DNA from: Vreelandella subterranea
Lineage (GTDB): Bacteria; Pseudomonadota; Gammaproteobacteria; Pseudomonadales; Halomonadaceae
Direction: 5' to 3'
Assembly (NCBI RefSeq): GCF_900111305.1
Contig: NZ_FOGS01000001.1
Location: forward strand, 124,001 to 188,000
Length of the DNA: 64,000 bases
Part shown: positions 1 to 8,220 of the stretch, one piece after another
How the letters are laid out: each line of letters begins with the position of its first letter
How positions within the stretch are numbered: position 1 is the stretch's first letter
Notes under the pieces: generated by a model
What the model was told of the DNA's origin: nothing
The model's input: the letters and a program-made list of their open reading frames with translations, nothing else
Database searches by the model: none
Made by a program: the position numbers and the translations under genes

Positions 1-232
1 TACCCAGGTAACGGCGGGCCAGTACGATACGCACAATCACCAGCACCGTTAGCGCCGCGGCGGTCCAGCTTTGAAAAAACACAAACTGCAGGGCGAAGGC
101 GACATTCGCCGAAATCAGTATCACGAGCAGCCGGTCATCTTGCTTGCTGGAAAACGCCACAAGACAGAGCACCAGCGCCAACAGGCCAAAAAACTGGCCT
201 GCCAGGGCACTATGGCTGAACGATTCAAGCAT
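1..232 (-). CDS. YgjV-family inner membrane protein, partial (C-terminus beyond window)
   Basis: About 77 codons are visible, starting at an ATG at 232 and running off the left edge, so the C-terminal half is missing. The visible part reads MLESFSHSALAGQFFGLL and continues with alternating hydrophobic stretches, at least two membrane segments, and an 'FSSKQDD' polar turn followed by an 'LQFVFF' segment. This pattern resembles the E. coli YgjV family, whose function is unknown to me. It begins 13 bases after the MFS gene stop on the same strand, so the two may be co-transcribed. The family call rests on pattern resemblance only. Confidence 0.55.
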   Translation of the reverse strand, partial: MLESFSHSALAGQFFGLLALVLCLVAFSSKQDDRLLVILISANVAFALQFVFFQSWTAAALTVLVIVRIVLARRYLG

Positions 233-245
233 GACGGCTAGGCTC

Positions 246-1430
246 CTAGGGGCGAGGTTGGGCCCCCAGGCTATCATCTTGCTGGCGGTACCGCTGCCAG
301 GCGATGGCGAGAATTGGCAGCAACGCCACCGGTATTAACGACAGATTGAGCGATGCCCAGCCCAAGCCACTGACCAGGGGACCGGCCAGGAAGGCGGTGA
401 TGGCGACGGTCGAAAACACCACAAACTCGTTCGCTGCCTGGGTACGGGCTTTTTCCACCGGGCGGTAGCTCTCGGTCAGCAGCCCCGTCGCGGGCAGGAA
501 AGTAAAGTTCCAGCCCAGCCCGAGCAAGATCAGCGCCACATTGAAGCCTGCTAAACTCATTTGCCATTGTGCCGCCAGCAGGCTCGCGACCAGCAGCAGG
601 CAACCTGCCACGATCATGCGCCGTTGTCCCCATCTGGCGGTTAAATGCCCGGTCAAGAACGACGGCAGAAACATCGCCACCACATGCCACTGGATGGTCA
701 TCGAGACATGATCAAAGGAGTGCCCTGCACCGGCCATGGCCAGTGGTGTCGCCGTCATGGCGAGGTTCATCACCCCGTAGCCGACCAGCGCGGCGCATAC
801 GGCAACGATAAAGCTCGGCTGGCGCATGATCTCGCCCATGGGTCGAGATACGCCGTCCGTATGGGTCTCTTCTGCGCTGGGCAGGCGAATGATACACAGT
901 ATCAACAGGGCCAGCGCATAGAGCACACCCAGACCCATAAAGCTGCCCAAAAACGCCACCTCAGCAATCTCGCGGCTGATACGCGCCAGCCAGGGGCCAA
1001 AAAACGCGGCCAGCACACCCCCACCCATTACCAGCCCAATCGCGCGATCACGCAGGACTGGCGGTGCCGCTTCAACGGCGGCAAAGCGGTACAGCTGGCC
1101 AAACCCGATACCGATACCAATCAGCCAGGTGCCCACCATAAACAGCCCAAAGTGCTCGGCCAACAGCGCCTGGGCGGCGACCATGGTGCCAATCAGCCCG
1201 ATGCCATTACCCAATAAAAAACCACGCTTGCGCCCCAGGCGGCCCATGATCAGCGAGGCGGGAATCGTCGCACACATCAGCCCCAGCCATTGGGTCGCCA
1301 CAGGGGCCGTGGACCAATAGGGACTAGGCGCCAGGGAGGCGCCAATCAGGGGTGACACGGCAATTAACAGGATATTGCCGCTGACCAGCAGCGCCTGGCA
1401 AAGCGATAGTAGCGTGACGGTTAAGGGCAC
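246..1430 (-). CDS. MFS transporter
   Basis: This 394-residue protein is almost wholly hydrophobic, with about 12 predicted membrane helices. A loop after helix 2 reads 'MGRLGRKRG', the arginine-rich loop 2-3 motif of the major facilitator superfamily, and the length is normal for a 12-helix member. The start appears to be a GTG at 1430, preceded by GGAG at a somewhat long distance. The substrate cannot be told from sequence. It lies 35 bases downstream of the GntR regulator on the same strand, so it may be co-transcribed with it. It could therefore belong to the malonate regulon, but nothing in the protein shows that. Confidence 0.85.
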   Translation of the reverse strand: MPLTVTLLSLCQALLVSGNILLIAVSPLIGASLAPSPYWSTAPVATQWLGLMCATIPASLIMGRLGRKRGFLLGNGIGLIGTMVAAQALLAEHFGLFMVGTWLIGIGIGFGQLYRFAAVEAAPPVLRDRAIGLVMGGGVLAAFFGPWLARISREIAEVAFLGSFMGLGVLYALALLILCIIRLPSAEETHTDGVSRPMGEIMRQPSFIVAVCAALVGYGVMNLAMTATPLAMAGAGHSFDHVSMTIQWHVVAMFLPSFLTGHLTARWGQRRMIVAGCLLLVASLLAAQWQMSLAGFNVALILLGLGWNFTFLPATGLLTESYRPVEKARTQAANEFVVFSTVAITAFLAGPLVSGLGWASLNLSLIPVALLPILAIAWQRYRQQDDSLGAQPRP

Positions 1431-1465
1431 AGATAGGATGCTCCATCGGTAAAGACATACGAACG

Positions 1466-2149
1466 TTAACCCGTTTGGGAGACGGGCGCTTCCATCCTTC
1501 TTACGCTGGATACAAAGTCGCTGAAACGCTCGCCCTGGATGAGCACGTGGTCGCTGAGCGCTTGCTGAGCGCCCTGCGCATCGCCGCGTTCAATGGCGTC
1601 AAAGATCGTCTGGTGTTCACTTAGCGAATTGTGGATGCGCTGACGAACCTGTAACTGAAGCCGCCGGTAGGGCTTCAGGCGCTGCTTGAGCTGGCGCGCC
1701 TCACTGGCCAGAAAGGTGTTGTGGCTCGCCGTGTAGATGCAGTCGTGGAAACCTTCGTTTTCGTAGTAATACTCATCGGTGTCCCCCGCCAGGGCCGCCG
1801 CTTCACAGCGCTGGTGAGCATCGCGCAATGCGGCCAGTTCCTGTTCGCTAATACGTCTTGCAGCCAGCCGGCCACACATGCCCTCTAGCTCTGCCATGAC
1901 TTCAAACATCTCGATCAGTTGGTCGATGCCTACCCTGGCAACGAAGGTGCCCTTTTTGGGAGAAACCGTCACCAGACCACTGGCCACCAGTTGCTGAATC
2001 GCCTCGCGCACCGGCGTGCGCGACACGCTGAACTGCTGGCCTAGCGTTTCGGGGTCGAGCCGCTCGCCGGGCGAACGGCGTCCGTTAATGATGTCGTCTT
2101 CCAATGAATCCTTGAGCCGCTGAGCGTTGGAGCGTTTCGAGCCTGGCAT
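1466..2149 (-). CDS. GntR-family (FadR/FCD type) transcriptional regulator, probable malonate-operon regulator
   Basis: The 227-residue protein has an N-terminal winged helix-turn-helix (about residues 10-75, including 'RTPVREAIQQLVASGLV' and 'SPKKGTFVARV'). An all-helical FCD ligand-binding domain (about 85-215) follows, with the spaced Asp/His residues ('EGFHDCIYTASH') that bind metal or carboxylates in this family. It is divergent from the TRAP/malonyl-CoA operon starting at 2307. GntR regulators of malonate operons (MatR type) are known in rhizobia, so a role as the local malonate- or malonyl-CoA-responsive repressor is the best inference. The intergenic region carries two dyads suited to a dimeric regulator. 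Confidence 0.85.
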   Translation of the reverse strand: MPGSKRSNAQRLKDSLEDDIINGRRSPGERLDPETLGQQFSVSRTPVREAIQQLVASGLVTVSPKKGTFVARVGIDQLIEMFEVMAELEGMCGRLAARRISEQELAALRDAHQRCEAAALAGDTDEYYYENEGFHDCIYTASHNTFLASEARQLKQRLKPYRRLQLQVRQRIHNSLSEHQTIFDAIERGDAQGAQQALSDHVLIQGERFSDFVSSVRRMEAPVSQTG

Positions 2150-2194
2150 GCGTCCCCCCCTTTTTTGGCAGCGCTAAATCGTACAGAAAGAATA

Positions 2195-2263
2195 TGTCAT
2201 AACGTTGACATTAGCATACACAACGCCTATTGATGTATATATCAGCTCGACTGATGAATACAT
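2195..2263. promoter_or_regulatory. Divergent control region with two dyads, probable GntR operators
   Basis: The 157-base gap between the GntR gene and the TRAP operon holds two inverted repeats. The first is TGTCA-N6-TGACA at 2195-2210. The second has 13-base arms at 2233-2245 and 2251-2263 (ATGTATATATCAG against CTGATGAATACAT, 11 of 13 matching) around a 5-base centre. A TTGACA hexamer at 2205-2210 could be a plus-strand -35 box with a weak -10 (TATTGA) at 2228, which would put the second dyad at the transcription start. That placement suits repression. Binding itself is inferred. Confidence 0.5.
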
Positions 2264-2306
2264 AAAGCCAATCCAAGACCACAACAACAATCGTTGGAGA
2301 CGCCAC

Positions 2307-3302
2307 ATGCAACCTAACCACCTAGTCACTGCCGCCGCTTTAGGTCTGGCAATCGCCGCTTCGCACGCCTCGGCAAATACCGTATTGCGCGCTTCCCACC
2401 AGTTTCCTGGTGGCCAGGGCGATGTACGCGACGAGATGGTCCAGATGATGGCCAAGGAAGTGGCCAATGCCGACGTGGGCCTTGAAATAGAAGTCTATCC
2501 GGGTCAATCACTGTTCAAGGCGCGGGAACAATGGGGCGCGCTAGCGCGGGGGCGGCTGGATATCACCGCCCTGCCGCTGGACTATGCCAGCGGCCGTCAC
2601 CCGGAGTTTTCCGCCACCTTGATGCCCGGCCTCGTGCGCAACCACGAGCACGCCCAGCGTCTTAACGACTCTGAATACATGGACATGATCAAGGATGTCA
2701 TTCAGGAAGGCGGCGCACGCGTGCTGGCCGATGCCTGGCTGTCAGGCGGTTTTGCCTCCAGCGAGCAGTGCATTACCTCGCCAGACACCGTCGATGGTCA
2801 GGTCTTCCGTGCTGCGGGCCCGGCGTTCGAAGAAATGCTTGAAGCCGCCGGGGCGTCTATCGCGTCCATGCCGTCATCGGAAATCTACACCGCCATGCAG
2901 ACCGGCGTCCTCGACGCTGCCAATACGTCGTCGATGTCGTTCGTGTCCTACCGCCTTTACGAACAGGTTGACTGCCTGACCCAACCCGGCGACTACGCCT
3001 TGTGGTTCATGTATGAGCCGATCCTGATTTCAGAACAGGTCTGGCAGGGGCTCAATGAAGAGCAGCAGACAGCCCTAATGGCGGCGGGTGAAAAAGCTGA
3101 GGCATTCTTTGCGGAAGAAGCGGCCGCCATTGACCAGCAGATGGTCGATGTCTATGAGGAGAACGGCGTCGAGGTCGTCAAAATGACCGAAGACGACTAC
3201 AACGCCTGGCTCGAGATCGCCCGCGAAACCTCCTACAAGAACTTTGCCGAGAATGTCCCTAACGGCCAAGCCATCATCGATGCGGCACTCGCCGTGGAGT
3301 AA
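2307..3302 (+). CDS. TRAP transporter substrate-binding protein, DctP family
   Basis: This periplasmic solute receptor has 331 residues. The start at 2307 was chosen over an in-frame ATG at 2205 because TTGGAGA lies just upstream and a clean signal peptide follows (cleavage probably after 'ASHASA', near residue 24). The family's substrate-carboxylate arginine is likely Arg168 in 'QVFRAAG'. The rest matches the DctP fold, including 'SEIYTAMQTGVLDAAN'. The operon also encodes malonyl-CoA synthetase and decarboxylase, so malonate or a similar dicarboxylate is the likely ligand. That is inferred from context rather than from binding residues. Confidence 0.9.
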   Translation: MQPNHLVTAAALGLAIAASHASANTVLRASHQFPGGQGDVRDEMVQMMAKEVANADVGLEIEVYPGQSLFKAREQWGALARGRLDITALPLDYASGRHPEFSATLMPGLVRNHEHAQRLNDSEYMDMIKDVIQEGGARVLADAWLSGGFASSEQCITSPDTVDGQVFRAAGPAFEEMLEAAGASIASMPSSEIYTAMQTGVLDAANTSSMSFVSYRLYEQVDCLTQPGDYALWFMYEPILISEQVWQGLNEEQQTALMAAGEKAEAFFAEEAAAIDQQMVDVYEENGVEVVKMTEDDYNAWLEIARETSYKNFAENVPNGQAIIDAALAVE

Positions 3303-3317
3303 GTCACTGCCACGATC

Positions 3318-3354
3318 AAGCGTGTCGGCCATCCTCCGGGCAGCCGACACGCTT
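3318..3354 (+). other. Intra-operon hairpin between TRAP P and Q genes
   Basis: A perfect 12-base stem (AAGCGTGTCGGC at 3318-3329 against GCCGACACGCTT at 3343-3354) encloses a 13-base loop in the 93-base gap after the binding-protein gene. There is no T-run, so it is probably not a full terminator. Such hairpins commonly protect the 3' end of the upstream message or damp downstream expression, which would give more binding protein than permease. Confidence 0.55.
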
Positions 3355-3395
3355 CGCTGCCTACCCGCTTGATGAACCTAGCTGATGAGGGACTT

Positions 3396-3914
3396 ATGTC
3401 GACAACAACACATACCTCGGCAACACGCAGCGGCCTGATGGGTGGCTATATTCGGGCAATGGATCGACTATCGCGCGTTTCGGCCTATATCGCCTGCGCC
3501 ATGTTCATTGCCGGAGTGCTTGTCATCTGTCAGATGGTATTTACTCGCTATGTGCTCGGCTGGAGCACCAGTTGGCAAACCGAGTTCACGATTTTCTCCG
3601 TCACCGGCGCCATGCTGATGGGCAGCCCCTACGTGCTGATGACCGGCGGCCATGTGGCGATCACCATTCTACCCGACGCTATCGGCGGCCTGGGCCGCAA
3701 AGTGATGCTGACCCTCGCCTCGCTGTTTGGCTTTGCCTTCTGCGCCGCGCTCGCCTATGCCAGTTGGGTCTACGTATTTGAGGCCCTCCACGGTGAGTGG
3801 ACCACCGGCTCAGTCTGGAACCCACCGCTGTGGCCCGCGCTCCTGCCGATGGCGGTCGGCACGACCTTGCTGGCTTTCCAGTACGTCGCCGATATGCTGC
3901 GTGGGGAGGGCTGA
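3396..3914 (+). CDS. TRAP transporter small permease subunit, DctQ family
   Basis: This inner-membrane protein has 172 residues and four hydrophobic segments. It carries the DctQ-type 'FTRYVLGWSTSWQTEFTIF' stretch around residues 60-78. The ATG at 3396 follows GATGAGGG at good spacing and is preferred to the in-frame upstream ATGs at 3369 and 3372. The stop lies 2 bases before the large permease start, so the two subunits are likely translationally coupled. It partners DctM and the binding protein encoded on either side. Confidence 0.9.
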   Translation: MSTTTHTSATRSGLMGGYIRAMDRLSRVSAYIACAMFIAGVLVICQMVFTRYVLGWSTSWQTEFTIFSVTGAMLMGSPYVLMTGGHVAITILPDAIGGLGRKVMLTLASLFGFAFCAALAYASWVYVFEALHGEWTTGSVWNPPLWPALLPMAVGTTLLAFQYVADMLRGEG

Positions 3915-3916
3915 CC

Positions 3917-5251
3917 ATGGATCCGATTACACTGGGCATTATCGTCGCCGTGGGCCTGATCTTCATGATGGCCATCGGTACGCCTATTGCATTCGCGCTG
4001 GGGGGTGTCTCGCTGCTCGCGCTACTTTACGACCGCGGACTCACGGAACTTACCTACTTTGGTGAAACGTTTTTTGACCGGATTGCCGAGTTCGGCTTTG
4101 TAGCCATTCCCATGTTCATTCTGATGGGGGCGGCCGTTGCCTCGTCGCCTACCGGGCGTGACCTTTACCGCTCGCTGGACTTATGGATGGGCAGGTTACC
4201 GGCGGGCCTTGCGGTGTCCAACATCGGCGCCTGCTCGATTTTCGCCGCGCTTTCAGGTTCCTCGCCGGCCACTTGTGCGGCAATCGGTAAAATGGGCATC
4301 CCTGAAATGCGCACCCGCGGCTACCCCGACGGCGTGGCCGCTGGCTGTATTGCCGCGGGCGGCACACTGGGCATATTGATTCCGCCTTCCGTGACGATGA
4401 TCATTTACGGCATTTCCACCGAAACCTCCATCGGTCGGCTGTTCATTGCCGGTGTGATACCCGGCTTCATGCTCGCCGGGCTGTTCATGATCTGGACCAT
4501 CATCGCCTGCAAGCTGGCGGGTGGCTACGCCAATCCCCTGGCGGTCTCCGCGGAAAAACTCAAGAACACGGTCCAGCAGAATGTCGACAGCAACCTGAAA
4601 GCCGTGGTGCGCGTCCTGCCCTTCCTCGGGGTGGTGGCGGGCATTCTGTTCGCGCTGTACGGCGGCGTCGCCACACCATCAGAAGCGGCAGGCGTGGGGG
4701 CGTTTTTATGCCTGATGCTGGCCATCCTGATCTACCGCATGTGGCAGATCGGGCCGATCAAGCTGATCATGCGCGACTCGCTGCGCGAAAGCGTGATGAT
4801 CATGCTGGTCATCGCCTGTGCCGAGGTGTTCGCCTACGCGCTGTCGTCGATGTTCATTACCCAGACCGTCGCCGCGGCAATCGCCGATCTGGAGGTCAAT
4901 CGCTGGGTCCTGATGGGGGTCATCAACGTCTTCCTGCTGGTCGCCGGCTTTTTCCTGCCGCCGGTGGCCGTGATTGTCATGACCGCGCCGATTTTGCTGC
5001 CGATCATCCTGGCGGCAAACTTTGATCCCTACTGGTTTGCGGTGGTTCTCACCATCAACCTGGAAATCGGTCTTATCACTCCACCGGTCGGGCTTAACCT
5101 GTTCATTATCAAGGGCATTGCGCCGGATATTTCGCTGCGCGACATCTTGCTGGGTAGCCTGCCCTATGCGCTGTGCATGGTGCTGGCCATTCTGTTGCTG
5201 TGCCTGTTCCCGGGCCTGGCCCTGTGGCTGCCCAACCTGATCATGGGCTAA
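3917..5251 (+). CDS. TRAP transporter large permease subunit, DctM family
   Basis: The 444-residue protein has about 12 membrane helices and the DctM hallmarks 'FVAIPMFILMGA', 'ATCAAIGKMGIPEM' and 'GGTLGILIPPS'. It forms the sodium-coupled transport channel. The start at 3917 lies 2 bases after the small-subunit stop behind GGGGAGGG. A much longer in-frame upstream extension overlaps the DctQ gene and is not credible. Its stop lies 13 bases before the malonyl-CoA decarboxylase start, behind a strong AGGAGG. Confidence 0.92.
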   Translation: MDPITLGIIVAVGLIFMMAIGTPIAFALGGVSLLALLYDRGLTELTYFGETFFDRIAEFGFVAIPMFILMGAAVASSPTGRDLYRSLDLWMGRLPAGLAVSNIGACSIFAALSGSSPATCAAIGKMGIPEMRTRGYPDGVAAGCIAAGGTLGILIPPSVTMIIYGISTETSIGRLFIAGVIPGFMLAGLFMIWTIIACKLAGGYANPLAVSAEKLKNTVQQNVDSNLKAVVRVLPFLGVVAGILFALYGGVATPSEAAGVGAFLCLMLAILIYRMWQIGPIKLIMRDSLRESVMIMLVIACAEVFAYALSSMFITQTVAAAIADLEVNRWVLMGVINVFLLVAGFFLPPVAVIVMTAPILLPIILAANFDPYWFAVVLTINLEIGLITPPVGLNLFIIKGIAPDISLRDILLGSLPYALCMVLAILLLCLFPGLALWLPNLIMG

Positions 5252-5264
5252 AAGGAGGATGACC

Positions 5265-6620
5265 ATGAACATGATGTTTCTTCAGGAACTGTTCAACAAC
5301 ATTACCCAGCGCGATGCGTTGTTGCGGCGGCGTCAATCTGTCGCCTCAGCGGTGGACCATACGCACCTGGTCAAGGCCTGCCAGGCGCTACTGGAAAGCG
5401 ACGGCGAAGCATCGAGCATTGCCCTGGCCAGCCGCGCCCTGGCGATTTACCAGCGCCTCTCGCAGGATGAGAAAAGCCATTTTTTCAAGCGCCTGGCTGA
5501 GGACTTCGCTGCCGAGCCCGAGCACATTGACAGCGCTTACGCGGCCTACCGCGACGCCCGGGATAACCGCACCCTGCAACAGCTTTTTGAGGCTTGCGAG
5601 CCGCTTCGCCAGGAACTGTTCCGGCGTCTGAACTTTGCCAGCGACGGCACCTATGAACTGGTCAACATGCGCAAGGACCTGCTCGCCCTGCTGCGCGATC
5701 AGCCCGAGCTTGCGCCTATCGATGACGACTTTGCCCACCTGTTCGGCTCCTGGTTCAACCGCGGATTCTTGATGCTCAAGCGCATCGACTGGAATACACC
5801 CGCGTCGATTCTCGAGAAAATCATCCGCTACGAAGCGGTGCATGAAATTCAGGATTGGGACGACCTGCGCCGCCGTCTGGACGCCCGCGACCGCCGCTGC
5901 TTTGCGTTCTTCCACCCTGCCATCGGCGATGAACCGCTGATCTTTGTGGAAGTGGCGCTGCATAAAGGCCTGCCAAGCCGCATCCAACCGATCCTGTCCG
6001 GTTCAGAAGGTGGCATTGAAGACCCCGAAGACGCCGACAGCGCCGCCTTCTTCGGCATCAGCAACTGCCAAACCGGCCTGCGCGGTATTTCGTTTGGCAA
6101 CTTTCTGATCAAGCAGGTGGTACAGGAGCTTTCCCAGGAGCTTCCCCAACTCAAGTACTTCGTGACGCTTTCACCGGTGCCTGGCTTTGCCCAATGGCTC
6201 AATGAACAGCGCCAGAATGACCAATGGCCGGCCAGCGTCCACGATACTCTGGCAGAGCTGGACACGCCGGAATGGCACCAGGATAAGCAGCGCCAGGATC
6301 GGCTCAAGGCAACGCTGCAACCGCTCGCGGCGCGCTACCTGGTCGACGAAAAAAACCGCCATGGGTTACCGCTCAACCCCGTTGCCCGCTTTCACCTGGG
6401 CAATGGCGCCAAGCTTCAGCGTATCAACTGGCTCGGCGACACGTCTGACAAGGGCATCAAGCAAGCCGCGGGGCTGATGGTCAACTACCTTTACGTGCTG
6501 GACGACATTGAGCGTAACCACGAAAATTATACCGCCAAGGGCACCATTGCCTGCTCGAGCGACGTGCGCGATCTCGCCAAGCGGGCACGCAAGCTGGCCA
6601 AGGGAGAACCTGCCAAATGA
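5265..6620 (+). CDS. matA: Malonyl-CoA decarboxylase (MCD family)
   Basis: The 451-residue protein is predicted to convert malonyl-CoA to acetyl-CoA and CO2. It shows the two-part MCD layout: a helical N-terminal domain (about 1-200) and a GNAT-fold catalytic domain. The catalytic domain carries the conserved 'TLSPVPGFAQWL' serine segment and the 'NPVARFHLGNGAKLQRINWLGD' histidine/asparagine segment. The ATG at 5265 sits 6 bases after AGGAGG, while the earlier ATG at 5259 would abut the ribosome site. It overlaps matB by 4 bases (ATGA). With MatB it turns imported malonate into acetyl-CoA. Confidence 0.92.
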   Translation: MNMMFLQELFNNITQRDALLRRRQSVASAVDHTHLVKACQALLESDGEASSIALASRALAIYQRLSQDEKSHFFKRLAEDFAAEPEHIDSAYAAYRDARDNRTLQQLFEACEPLRQELFRRLNFASDGTYELVNMRKDLLALLRDQPELAPIDDDFAHLFGSWFNRGFLMLKRIDWNTPASILEKIIRYEAVHEIQDWDDLRRRLDARDRRCFAFFHPAIGDEPLIFVEVALHKGLPSRIQPILSGSEGGIEDPEDADSAAFFGISNCQTGLRGISFGNFLIKQVVQELSQELPQLKYFVTLSPVPGFAQWLNEQRQNDQWPASVHDTLAELDTPEWHQDKQRQDRLKATLQPLAARYLVDEKNRHGLPLNPVARFHLGNGAKLQRINWLGDTSDKGIKQAAGLMVNYLYVLDDIERNHENYTAKGTIACSSDVRDLAKRARKLAKGEPAK

Positions 6621-8140
6621 ACCACAATATGTTTGCCACCTTTGCCACACGAATGCACAAACGCGGGGACGCCGACTTTATTACCACCCGTGAAGGTCGC
6701 CGCTACTCCTACGCGGATGCACTGACCCAGAGCGCCCGCCTGGCCGGCGCCTTGACCGCTCTCGGCGTTCGTCAGGGCGACCGCGTGGCGGTCCAGGTGG
6801 ATAAAAGCCCGGAAGCCATTCTGCTTTACCTTGCCTGCCTGCGCATGGGCGGGGTCTATTTGCCCCTAAACACCGGTTACACCGGCGATGAAATCCGCTA
6901 TTTTTTGAGCGATGCCGAGCCCGCGCTGTTTGTCTGCCGACCTGCCGATGTCGACGAGGCCCGCCGCATTGCCAGCGATACCGGCTGCCCCGCCGTTGTC
7001 ACTCTGGGCAGCGCAGCCGACGGTAGCCTGATGGACGAGGCCGCGGATGCCAATCCCCATGAAGACATCGCCGAACTGAACGACCGTGATCTGGCGGCGA
7101 TTCTATACACTTCGGGCACTACCGGGCGCTCCAAGGGCGCCATGCTGACCCACCAGAACCTGGCCTCCAACGCCGCAACCCTGGTCGAGGCCTGGCACTT
7201 CAGCGCCGAGGATCGCCTGATCCACGCGCTGCCGATTTTTCATACCCACGGGCTTTTTGTCGCGTGCAACGTCACCCTGATGGCCGGTGCCAGCATGTTG
7301 TTCCTGCCCAAATTCGACGCCGACGTGATTTTCGAGGAACTGCCCCACGGCAGCGTGATGATGGGCGTGCCCACCTTCTACACACGCTTGGTTCAGGATC
7401 CGCGCCTGACGCCTGAGGTTACCGCCAACATGCGGCTGTTTGTGTCGGGCTCTGCCCCGCTGACCGCCGAGACCCACGAGGCCTTCGAGGCCAAGACCGG
7501 GCATGCCATTCTCGAACGCTACGGCATGACCGAAACCAACATGAACATCTCCAACCCCTACCACGGGGCGCGTCGTGCGGGTACCGTGGGCATGCCGCTG
7601 CCCGGCGTGGAAATGCGTATCACCGACCGGGAAACCGGCGATGAGGTCGCCCCCGGCGAGATCGGCATGCTGCAGATTCGTGGGCCCAATGTGTTTATCG
7701 GCTACTGGCGAATGCCGGAAAAAACCCGCGAGGAGTTGCTTGAAGACGGCTTTTTCATCACCGGCGATCTTGCCCAGGTGGACGAGCAGGGCTATGTGCA
7801 TATCGTTGGTCGGGATAAGGACCTGGTGATTTCGGGGGGCTACAACGTCTATCCCAAGGAAATAGAACAGGTCATCGACGAACTGGAGGGAGTATCCGAG
7901 TCTGCTGTTATCGGCCTGCCCCACCCGGACTTTGGCGAGGGCGTCACCGCCGCCGTGGTCACCCAGCCGGGAGCCAACCTCGACGAAGCCATGATCCTCG
8001 ACCACCTGCAGGGCAAGCTTGCCAAGTACAAGCAGCCCAAGCGCGTGTTCTTTATCGATACCCTGCCGCGCAACACCATGGGTAAGGTGCAAAAAAACGA
8101 GCTACGCAAACGCTTCCACGACACCTATCAGTCCGCGTAA
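6617..8140 (+). CDS. matB: Malonyl-CoA synthetase (malonate--CoA ligase, AMP-forming)
   Basis: This is a 507-residue acyl-adenylate-forming enzyme. The ATP-binding P-loop 'YTSGTTGRSKG' lies at residues 164-174. 'ERYGMTE' is the A5 motif, and the C-terminal 'PRNTMGKVQK' holds the likely catalytic lysine, Lys490. Overall it matches MatB (malonate + ATP + CoA to malonyl-CoA). The neighbouring malonyl-CoA decarboxylase and dicarboxylate-type TRAP transporter support malonate over other acids. The start overlaps the matA stop as ATGA. It is the last gene of the operon and is followed by a hairpin. Confidence 0.93.
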   Translation: MNHNMFATFATRMHKRGDADFITTREGRRYSYADALTQSARLAGALTALGVRQGDRVAVQVDKSPEAILLYLACLRMGGVYLPLNTGYTGDEIRYFLSDAEPALFVCRPADVDEARRIASDTGCPAVVTLGSAADGSLMDEAADANPHEDIAELNDRDLAAILYTSGTTGRSKGAMLTHQNLASNAATLVEAWHFSAEDRLIHALPIFHTHGLFVACNVTLMAGASMLFLPKFDADVIFEELPHGSVMMGVPTFYTRLVQDPRLTPEVTANMRLFVSGSAPLTAETHEAFEAKTGHAILERYGMTETNMNISNPYHGARRAGTVGMPLPGVEMRITDRETGDEVAPGEIGMLQIRGPNVFIGYWRMPEKTREELLEDGFFITGDLAQVDEQGYVHIVGRDKDLVISGGYNVYPKEIEQVIDELEGVSESAVIGLPHPDFGEGVTAAVVTQPGANLDEAMILDHLQGKLAKYKQPKRVFFIDTLPRNTMGKVQKNELRKRFHDTYQSA

Positions 8141-8151
8141 ATTGCAACGCA

Positions 8152-8187
8152 AACGCCCCATGCCAGTATCAATGGTCATGGGGCGTT
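8152..8187. terminator. Hairpin terminator between matB and the convergent symporter gene
   Basis: A perfect 11-base stem (AACGCCCCATG at 8152-8162 against CATGGGGCGTT at 8177-8187) lies between two converging genes. Neither side has a long T-run, so termination efficiency is uncertain. The position suggests it serves both strands. Confidence 0.6.
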
Positions 8188-8220
8188 AAGCGGTCACGGG
8201 TTACCTGCCCGTCACATGAA

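Noticed and set aside
7103..8092. Open frame antisense to matB
   Set aside because: It is His/Gly-rich sequence of the kind produced by reading GC-rich genes backwards. It has no start signal or domain.
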